The translations under genes and the position numbers were made by a program. This document shows, piece after piece, positions 58,459-64,000 of a stretch of DNA of 64,000 bases (position 1 is its first letter; every line of letters begins with the position of its first letter). This stretch comes from an uncultured Lachnospiraceae bacterium. GTDB lineage: Bacteria > Bacillota > Clostridia > Lachnospirales > Lachnospiraceae. The notes beneath the pieces were generated by a model. That model saw nothing but the letters and a program-made list of their open reading frames with translations, searched no databases and had not been told where the DNA came from. The DNA lies in the NCBI GenBank assembly GCA_934339135.1, contig CAKRHP010000001.1, forward strand, positions 299,345 to 363,344. The letters run 5' to 3'.

Positions 58459-60381
58459 TTACTGAAGGAGTGACAGTACACCCTGGTTTGCCTGATTAGC
58501 CTGTGCAAGCATAGACTGACCAGCCTGCTGAAGGATACTGTTCTTTGAGTAGTTAACCATTTCTTCAGCCATATCTGTATCACGGATACGAGACTCAGCG
58601 GAAGTGGTATTCTCAACGACGTTGTCCAGGTTTGCAATGGTGTGCTCCAGACGGTTCTGAACAGCACCAAGTGCGGAACGCTGAGAAGATACCTTAGAGA
58701 TTGCGTCTGCAATTGCATCGATAGCATATGTAGCAGAGGATCCATCCTCACCGGCTACGCTGATACCCTTAATGCCAAGACCTGCAGCTGACATAGTATC
58801 AATATTGACATTGATCTTATTGGTCATATCTGCGTCAGCACCTACATGAAGGCTGAAGGAGAGACCATTCTTAATCTCTACAGAACCCTTGGCAATTTCG
58901 AAAGATCCATCTCCTTTATTCAATACCTTTGCCTCTGAACCTGCATCCGCACCGATAGAACTTGCTTTTTCAAGCTCCTTGGCAATCTTCTTGTATGCGT
59001 CATCAATAGTGATCGTGTTATCTTTTACGGCATCCACACCGGCAGCTGTCACTTTAGTAGTCTTATATTCCACCTGACTTCCTTCTTTAATCTTGGCAAT
59101 GATATTCTCCCGTGTCAGCTTATTGGCAGATGCATCCTCTTCATTGCTGTTTTCGACAATGATGTATTCTTTAGTTCCGGTACCTTTAACACTTCCAACT
59201 TTAACTTTTTCTCCAGCCGCAAGACCCTGAATAGCTTTCTTTACATCATCAAAACTGGTCGGTGTATAGCCAGTTGCAACAGCTGTAGTTGTTTTTCCTC
59301 CAACAGTAATAGAATCCCCGGCACCTAAATTACCGCCTGCAATCGTACTTACCTTTGTATCTGTAGTTCCAGCTGCAATCGTTGATTTTGTGCCTTCTGC
59401 CAAATCATCTACAATTGTATAGGACTTATCATTCGTCTGATTATAATATACGTCTCCTGCTGCAATGGTTTTTGCCTTAGCTTTAGCCTCTGCTGTATCG
59501 GCCCAGTCTCCATCCTTATAAAAACCAGCAATGGTATTAGTTGTGCCTGCAGCATGATAAGTATATACGGTTCCATCTTCTGCAGTAATAGTATCTCCTG
59601 CTTGCAACTTAGTTCCGGTTCCGGTTGCTGTTGTACTTATATTTCCAATTGCTGTAAGTGTAGTGGTTCCACCACCTGTTACAGATCCTATTGCCACTTC
59701 ATCTACTAAAGTAGTTTTTACTCCGCCAACCGTAACACTGTCACCGGCTTTCAAAACCTTATTATCAAGCGTTGTAGAAATAGCATAACTATCCTTCGTC
59801 TTCGGATCACCAATTGTATACTCAGTACCTGCAATAGAGATTTTACTTCCATTCTCAAGCTTGTCATCCAGCTTAAAAATAGCGGACTTATCATCTGCAC
59901 TATTGGTCAGCTTACCAGCCAGACCTGCATCATGTGCATTGAGTGTCTTGGTAGACTTTGTTCCGTCACCCTTTAACAGGTATGTCTCATTAAACTTCGT
60001 CGTCTCAGATACACGATCGATCTCTGTAGTCAGCTGTGAGATCTCGTCCTGGATTGCCTGACGGTCAGACTCGCTGTTTGTACCATTGGAAGCCTGTGTA
60101 GCGAGCTCATTCATTCTCTGGAGCATGCTGTGAACCTCTGTCAGAGCACCCTCGGCTGTCTGTACTGCAGAAACACCGTCCTCTGCGTTGGTAGAAGCCT
60201 GATCCAGACCACGGATCTGCTTTCTCATCTTCTCGGAAATAGTAAGACCTGCTGCGTCATCTGCTGCACGGTTGATTCTGTAACCGGAAGAAAGCTTCTC
60301 TGTTGACTTGGAAAGGGAACCTGTTGTCAGTCCCAGCATTCTGTTTGCGTTCATCGCTGTAATGTTGTGTTGTACTATCAT
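58459..60381 (-). CDS. hag: Flagellin with large variable central domain
   Basis: This 640-aa protein is the flagellar filament subunit. ATG at 60381 (MIVQHNITAMNANRMLG) with AAGGAGG. Conserved D0/D1 helices occupy about residues 1-140 (STEKLSSGYRINRAADDAAG, LQRMNELATQASNG) and the last 110 residues (LGAVQNRLEHTIANLDNVVE, ending MLAQANQANQGVLSLLQ). Between them lie about 390 residues of Thr/Gly/Ala/Asp-rich beta structure with recurring AGDSITVGG-like units (LKAGDSVTVGG, LGAGDSITVGG, LQAGDTITAEDG), the surface-exposed variable part. Flagellins of many Clostridia are under 300 aa. The first helices contain the LQRMNELA stretch recognised by TLR5 in some flagellins. Translation is probably repressed by CsrA, encoded upstream. 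Confidence 0.96.
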   Translation of the reverse strand: MIVQHNITAMNANRMLGLTTGSLSKSTEKLSSGYRINRAADDAAGLTISEKMRKQIRGLDQASTNAEDGVSAVQTAEGALTEVHSMLQRMNELATQASNGTNSESDRQAIQDEISQLTTEIDRVSETTKFNETYLLKGDGTKSTKTLNAHDAGLAGKLTNSADDKSAIFKLDDKLENGSKISIAGTEYTIGDPKTKDSYAISTTLDNKVLKAGDSVTVGGVKTTLVDEVAIGSVTGGGTTTLTAIGNISTTATGTGTKLQAGDTITAEDGTVYTYHAAGTTNTIAGFYKDGDWADTAEAKAKAKTIAAGDVYYNQTNDKSYTIVDDLAEGTKSTIAAGTTDTKVSTIAGGNLGAGDSITVGGKTTTAVATGYTPTSFDDVKKAIQGLAAGEKVKVGSVKGTGTKEYIIVENSNEEDASANKLTRENIIAKIKEGSQVEYKTTKVTAAGVDAVKDNTITIDDAYKKIAKELEKASSIGADAGSEAKVLNKGDGSFEIAKGSVEIKNGLSFSLHVGADADMTNKINVNIDTMSAAGLGIKGISVAGEDGSSATYAIDAIADAISKVSSQRSALGAVQNRLEHTIANLDNVVENTTSAESRIRDTDMAEEMVNYSKNSILQQAGQSMLAQANQANQGVLSLLQ

Positions 60382-60389
60382 AATATTAT

Positions 60390-60446
60390 CCTCCTTGTTC
60401 CACATATCGTGGTTTATGATTGGTTGCCCTCTGGAAATCCGTTTCC
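60390..60446 (-). promoter_or_regulatory. Likely CsrA-binding sites in the flagellin leader
   Basis: ACAAGGAGG (60390-60398) contains the flagellin ribosome site and matches the known CsrA consensus ACAnGGAnG. Just upstream are a CCAC-GATAT-GTGG hairpin (60400-60412) and a stem GGAAA-CGGA-TTTCC (60433-60446) that presents a GGA in its loop. In Bacillus subtilis two such sites in the hag leader mediate CsrA repression. Confidence 0.65.
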
Positions 60447-60511
60447 CGAGGAAGTGATCTATAACAAGCAGAAGTCCCGGGTGTGTTTCTGCCTATTACC
60501 ATATTGGATTT

Positions 60512-60775
60512 CTAATTTTCCGCTTCGCCCTTATGACGCTCTTCCCACAGAATCCGCTGGATCTTTTTCTGCGCCTCTGCAGAGATTTTCTCCTCTGGAT
60601 AGTAGGTTTCCCTGCGACGCTCCGGATTCTCCTCAATGTTGCTCCGGACAATCGGGATATCCTTTGGGGCATCGATCATCAAACGACCGTGGCCACCACT
60701 TCCGCCTACATATACGACGCGGATATTGTCGCCAATATTGATATATTGTCCTTGTTTCAATGATAATTTCAGCAT
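60512..60775 (-). CDS. csrA: CsrA-family translational regulator
   Basis: I start at the ATG at 60775 (MLKLSLKQGQ) with TTGGAG upstream; 87 aa. A longer frame starts at 60823. CsrA binds GGA motifs in mRNA leaders and blocks ribosomes. The core is recognisable: MLKLSLKQGQYINIGDNIRV, then the Ala-Pro and late Val-Arg contact residues in DAPKDIPIVRS. The usual first strand (LxLTRKxGE) is altered to LKLSLKQGQ, and the C-terminal tail (ENPERRRETYYPEEK onward) is longer than in the 61-74-aa classic proteins. It lies 130 bp upstream of flagellin on the same strand, as in other Firmicutes. No fliW is in the window. Confidence 0.85.
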   Translation of the reverse strand: MLKLSLKQGQYINIGDNIRVVYVGGSGGHGRLMIDAPKDIPIVRSNIEENPERRRETYYPEEKISAEAQKKIQRILWEERHKGEAEN

Positions 60776-60864
60776 GCAGTCTCCAATCTGAGTGCCTGCC
60801 GTCATAGTGCGGCGCACCTCCATGTGTATTAAACAATTCCTTTTTGCTACGTTTTGTATCTTTT

Positions 60865-60891
60865 ATATCGTCAGATTGTTATTTATATTTA
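60865..60891 (-). promoter_or_regulatory. Sigma-28 (SigD)-like motility promoter upstream of csrA
   Basis: TAAA - 15 bp - GACGATAT on the minus strand, matching the flagellar sigma consensus TAAA-15-GCCGATAA at 10 of 12 positions. It is about 90 bp upstream of the csrA ATG and could drive csrA and flagellin together, since no separate flagellin promoter is evident in the 130-bp gap. Confidence 0.65.
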
Positions 60892-60910
60892 ACATTGTTT
60901 TCCATTTTAT

Positions 60911-60925
60911 GCTACGATTCGTAGC
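60911..60925. promoter_or_regulatory. Perfect palindrome GCTACGATTCGTAGC in the csrA/xre intergenic region
   Basis: 7-bp arms around a single central base. TTGCTACG and TTGCTACA half-sites recur at about 60845 and 61079, so three copies of TGCTAC span the divergent promoter region (60824-61148). Candidate operator for the XRE regulator at 61149. Confidence 0.5.
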
Positions 60926-61148
60926 TTTTTGTTGATTTTGTATACCGAATATCGCAATTATTCATGCAGGTTGCACAAACATTTTCTCCTGAGTATTTGA
61001 TAAAAACAATGTTTTCGCAACAGTCTGTATCTCTTTTTGTTAATTTTCCACTATCTGTTTAACGTTTTATTGTGCATTTTGCTACAATTAATAACATTCG
61101 CGGTAATAGGGAAAAATACACTAAATAAAAAGAAGGCGGTATTAATTT

Positions 61149-61604
61149 ATGAAAAAAAGTTTACTTCCACAAAAACTAAAAGAACTAAGAAAAGTGCATA
61201 ATTATACACAAGATTATGTCGCAGAGGCACTTGGAATTGTCCGGCAAACCTACAGCCACTATGAAACAGGAAAGCGAATGCCCGACGCCGAATCCCTATA
61301 TAAGCTGGCGGGACTGTACAACATCTCTGTTGACGATCTAATGCATCTGACACTACAAATCGACCGGGATATCTCGTACGACGCTCCACAGCCTACTTCT
61401 TCCAGTTCAGAACTTTCCGAATATCTTGAATTTTATAACAATCCGGCAAACCGCAAAAAATATATGTTTACCTCGACTCTGGAAAAAGAGTTTCTTTTTT
61501 ATTTTCAAAAAATGTCCGAAGAAGATAAGAAAGAAATGATAGAATTTGCAAAAATCAAAGCACACAAACAAGCCGTAAAGGAAGAAACAGAAGAAGAAAA
61601 ATAA
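61149..61604 (+). CDS. XRE-family regulator divergent from csrA-flagellin
   Basis: This 151-aa protein has an N-terminal HTH at about residues 8-65 (LKELRKVHNYTQDYVAEALG, IVRQTYSHYETGKRMPDAES, LYNISVDDLM) and a C-terminal helical, Glu/Lys-rich region (EFLFYFQKMSEEDKKEMIEF) that may mediate dimerisation or partner binding. The layout is like SinR/SlrR-type motility and biofilm regulators, but the C-terminus is not obviously homologous. ATG with AAGGCGG. Divergent transcription from csrA-hag and the TGCTAC palindromes between them suggest it controls the motility module. Not proven. Confidence 0.88.
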   Translation: MKKSLLPQKLKELRKVHNYTQDYVAEALGIVRQTYSHYETGKRMPDAESLYKLAGLYNISVDDLMHLTLQIDRDISYDAPQPTSSSSELSEYLEFYNNPANRKKYMFTSTLEKEFLFYFQKMSEEDKKEMIEFAKIKAHKQAVKEETEEEK

Positions 61605-61654
61605 ATATCTCAAGCTTGGACACATAACGCAGGAAGTTTATCGGCAGCAAAAAA

Positions 61655-61713
61655 GTGTAAAAGAAAACCACCATGAACCGGTATTGTTTATAACCGCTTT
61701 ACGGTGGTCTTTT
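61655..61713. terminator. Hairpin terminator after the XRE gene, inverted partner of 58346-58404
   Basis: ACCACC/GGTGGT stem with CTTTT on the plus strand. It lies between the XRE stop and the convergent MATE stop. The 59-nt element matches the reverse complement of 58346-58404 at 47 of 59 positions. Confidence 0.75.
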
Positions 61714-61771
61714 AATTCTCTCCGTTTTGGAGCATTTTGCGTATATATTTCAAAAAAGTAAATATAAAATT

Positions 61772-63121
61772 CTACCGCTTTGCCAGTTTTCTACGGCAAA
61801 GAAAAAACGCCGGTATTAAAAATGCATCTGCAAAGATCCATGCCAGTGTATTGGCCATACAGATTCCGAAATATCCGCTGACAGCAACAAGCAATGTACC
61901 GGCCAGTGTTCTTGCCGCCATTTCAAACACTCCCGCAAGAATGGCAATTCCGGAAAATCCCATTCCCTGAATGGTAAAGCGCACTGTATTGACAAGAGTC
62001 AGCAGGCAATACCCGGCGGCGGTCACCGTCATGTACTGATATGCATATTCCATTGCCTCAATCTCATCTGCATCCAGAAACAAAACAGACATCCTGCGTC
62101 CAAAAAGAACAACGATCACCAGAAGCACTGCTGACACCACAAATCCCATCAATGATGCTGCCTTTAGTCCCTTTCCTACCCGATCCAGCTTCCCGGCTCC
62201 CACATTCTGACCGACATATGGTGCCATGGTCTGCCCCAGTGCTTCTATCGGACAGGAAAGAAAATTTCCCAGACGCCCCGCTGCGGTTACGCCTGCCATA
62301 ACAGTGGCTCCAAATCCATTGACTGCCGCCTGGATCACAAGAGTTCCGATCGCCGTAATGGAATACTGCAGTCCCATAGGGATTCCAATCGTACACAGAC
62401 GTACCATATATTTCGGCTGTGCTTTCCACTCACTTCGGCTGCCATGAAGAATCGGAAATGTCTTTCCCACATACCACAGACAACATACACCTGAAATCCC
62501 CTGAGATAAAACAGTTGCAAGTGCAGCACCGATCACACCCCAGTGAAATAGTAAAATAAACACTAAGTCGAGTCCAATATTTAGGACAGAGGAAATTGCA
62601 AGAAAAACAACCGGTGTTCTGCTGTCCCCCAAAGAGCGGATCAATGCCGCCAGAAAATTATATAAAAAGGTACAGGGAATTCCCAGAAATATGATCAGCA
62701 TATACCAATAAGCATACTGAAATACATCCTCCGGTGTCCGCAAAAAAATCAGAATATCCCTGCAAAAAACAGAAGATACCAGTGTCATCACGGCTGCAAA
62801 CCCAATACAAAGCCAAGTGGCGTTTGCTACAAAACGACGCAAAGCACTTTCATCCTTCGCCCCAAATTTCTGTGCAACCGGTATGGCAAAGCCATTGCAC
62901 ACACCAATACAGAATCCGATCACCATAAAGTTCAGAGATCCCGTGGAGCCCACACCGGCTAACGGCTTTAATCCCAAAAATTTTCCCACGATCATGGTAT
63001 CCACCATGCTGTAAAACTGCTGAAACAGCATTCCCAAAAACATGGGGATTGCGAAGCCTATGATCAGTTTTGCCGGAGAACCTTCCGTAAGGTTTTTCAT
63101 TTTACTTTTTTTTGCAGACAT
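61772..63121 (-). CDS. MATE-family efflux transporter
   Basis: I start at the ATG at 63121 (MSAKKSKMKN), 8 nt after GGAGG; an ATG 5 codons earlier overlaps that site. The 449-aa, 12-helix protein has MATE features: IGFAIPMFLGMLFQQFYSMV, DTMIVGKFLGLKPLAGVGST, SLGDSRTPVVFLAISSVLNI, GLDLVFILLFHWGVIGAALA, and second-half CPIEALGQTMAPYVGQNVGA. Fourth MATE exporter of the window. Substrate unknown; no regulator gene is adjacent on its upstream side. Confidence 0.92.
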   Translation of the reverse strand: MSAKKSKMKNLTEGSPAKLIIGFAIPMFLGMLFQQFYSMVDTMIVGKFLGLKPLAGVGSTGSLNFMVIGFCIGVCNGFAIPVAQKFGAKDESALRRFVANATWLCIGFAAVMTLVSSVFCRDILIFLRTPEDVFQYAYWYMLIIFLGIPCTFLYNFLAALIRSLGDSRTPVVFLAISSVLNIGLDLVFILLFHWGVIGAALATVLSQGISGVCCLWYVGKTFPILHGSRSEWKAQPKYMVRLCTIGIPMGLQYSITAIGTLVIQAAVNGFGATVMAGVTAAGRLGNFLSCPIEALGQTMAPYVGQNVGAGKLDRVGKGLKAASLMGFVVSAVLLVIVVLFGRRMSVLFLDADEIEAMEYAYQYMTVTAAGYCLLTLVNTVRFTIQGMGFSGIAILAGVFEMAARTLAGTLLVAVSGYFGICMANTLAWIFADAFLIPAFFLCRRKLAKR

Positions 63122-63258
63122 TTCCTTTCCCTCCATTGCAATAATTCAAAAAGCCAAATTATTATACAAAACGGTTGTCGGAAATACAATGAATAATTCA
63201 TGAAAAATATGTTTCTTTTTCTTTAACAAAGATCCTGCATTTTTACTACCACAAAAAA

Positions 63259-63285
63259 TGTCTTCGGAAATGAATTCCGAAGACA
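63259..63285 (-). terminator. Rho-independent terminator of the right-edge surface-protein gene
   Basis: 11-bp perfect stem (TGTCTTCGGAA / TTCCGAAGACA) with a 5-nt loop, followed on the minus strand by TTTTTTG; 10 bp after the stop codon. Confidence 0.9.
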
Positions 63286-63295
63286 TTAGAGTTCA

Positions 63296-64000
63296 TTATT
63301 TCTTTACGATCACCCTGCACTTAGCAGTGGCTCCGCTCTTCATAATAACTTTAATCGTAACTTTTCCTTTTCTCTTGGCTTTTACAACACCCTTTGCATT
63401 GATCTTAACAATCGTTTTCTTACCAATTATTTTGTATCTTTTCACCTTGTCACCCGGTGTCTTAACCCTGATCACAATGCGCTTTTTCTTACCTTTCTTA
63501 ATCTTTAACGTCTTTTTTGCCAGACGAATTTTTGCCCCCTGTGATCCACTGTTTGTCAGCTCAGAATCATCCGTTGACGATGTCTGTGTTACATTACCGG
63601 ACGGTGCCGTAGTTCCTCCCGGTAATGGCGAGCCACTCGGGGTAGCTGATGCAGAAGTCGTTGGATTCGTCGGCTCAGATGACGTCCCCGGTCTTGATGA
63701 GGTATCCGGATTCGGTGTTGTTGTCCCTCCCGGTGTTGGAGTTGGAGTTGGTGTTGGTGCTGGTGAAGTCCCCGGGGTTGGAGTTGGTGCTGGCGAAGTC
63801 CCCGGGGTTGGAGCCGGTGCTGGCAAAGTCCCGGGGGTTGGAGCCGGTGCCGTCGGCGTTGCACTTGGTTCACTACTCGGACTTGTACTCGGCATTTGAC
63901 TCGGTTCGTTGCTCGGGCTTGTACTCGGTGTTGCGCTTGGTTTCGCACTTGGACTGGTGCTTGGTTTTTCACTCGCTGCAGTTGTCGGTGTCGCACTCGG
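63296..64000 (-). CDS. Surface protein with Pro/Thr/Ser-Gly stalk and C-terminal Ig-like domain (C-terminal part, runs off right edge)
   Basis: The frame is open from the window edge to TAA at 63296 (234 codons seen). Residues seen first are a stalk of SPSAKPSATPSTSPSNEPS-type repeats, then Pro/Ala/Gly units (APTPGTSPAP). The last 85 residues are a Lys-rich Ig-like (Big_2-type) domain: AKIRLAKKTLKIKKGKKKRI, VKRYKIIGKKTIVKINAKGV, ending CRVIVKK. The N-terminal part with its signal peptide and any LRR or catalytic domain lies outside the window. Similar in style to the surface proteins at 1017, 4243 and 23101, but with the Ig-like domain at the C-terminus. Confidence 0.8.
   Translation of the reverse strand, partial: PSATPTTAASEKPSTSPSAKPSATPSTSPSNEPSQMPSTSPSSEPSATPTAPAPTPGTLPAPAPTPGTSPAPTPTPGTSPAPTPTPTPTPGGTTTPNPDTSSRPGTSSEPTNPTTSASATPSGSPLPGGTTAPSGNVTQTSSTDDSELTNSGSQGAKIRLAKKTLKIKKGKKKRIVIRVKTPGDKVKRYKIIGKKTIVKINAKGVVKAKRKGKVTIKVIMKSGATAKCRVIVKK

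Overview
The window looks like the chromosome of a motile, Gram-positive gut anaerobe of the Lachnospiraceae (Roseburia / Agathobacter / Butyrivibrio type). This is inferred from the flagellin sequence, a CsrA gene beside flagellin, BspA-like leucine-rich-repeat (LRR_5) surface proteins with Pro/Thr/Ser linkers, PASTA and FHA phospho-signalling proteins, a Clostridia-type two-subunit Fe-S serine dehydratase, and strong AGGAGG ribosome sites. Genes are dense, with many hairpin terminators. No rRNA, tRNA, CRISPR array or complete insertion sequence was recognised.

Region 1 (1-5.8 kb) is a rearranged surface-protein and defence-debris zone. It holds the N-terminal part of a surface protein that runs off the left edge, a relict promoter plus coding fragment, a small XRE regulator, a 787-aa LRR surface protein flanked by 63-bp direct repeats, a toxin-antitoxin locus whose toxin is reduced to 33 aa, and a solitary HEPN protein. 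Palindromic elements that carry an extended -10 promoter lie here and again at 14.6 kb.

Region 2 (5.8-25.8 kb) is the most unusual part. A five-gene minus-strand operon (MATE transporter, membrane FHA-like protein, 1051-aa LRR/Fn3 surface protein, 425-aa unknown protein, Ser/Thr kinase) is divergent from a response regulator fused to an FHA domain and a zinc-ribbon FHA protein. These are followed by two more LRR surface proteins (586 and 1590 aa), a PASTA Ser/Thr kinase and a multi-pass membrane protein. I read it as a phosphothreonine signalling system dedicated to surface LRR proteins.

Region 3 (25.9-45.3 kb) is mixed: a DUF4143-type ATPase with a 33-bp minisatellite leader, MATE exporters, uracil salvage (permease, upp), a MarR-MATE operon with two operator copies, an ECF sigma factor with its DUF4179-like membrane partner, MscL with an added zinc ribbon, a 1097-aa LRR surface protein, serine dehydratase (sdaAB, sdaAA), a P1B-type ATPase with an atypical membrane motif and its small partner, and a K+/H+ antiporter.

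Region 4 (45.6-58.3 kb) has a GH3 beta-glucosidase with reversed domain order, a complete type II Wadjet anti-plasmid operon (JetA-B-C-D), and an Rpn-family nuclease with a decayed partial tandem copy. Region 5 (58.3-64 kb) is a motility module (XRE regulator, csrA behind a sigma-28-like promoter, flagellin with CsrA-type leader sites) bracketed by two inverted, 80 % identical hairpins, then a fourth MATE transporter and the C-terminal part of another surface protein that runs off the right edge.

Coordinates of starts were chosen from ribosome-binding sites. Family names come from recognition of motifs and context, not from a database search.
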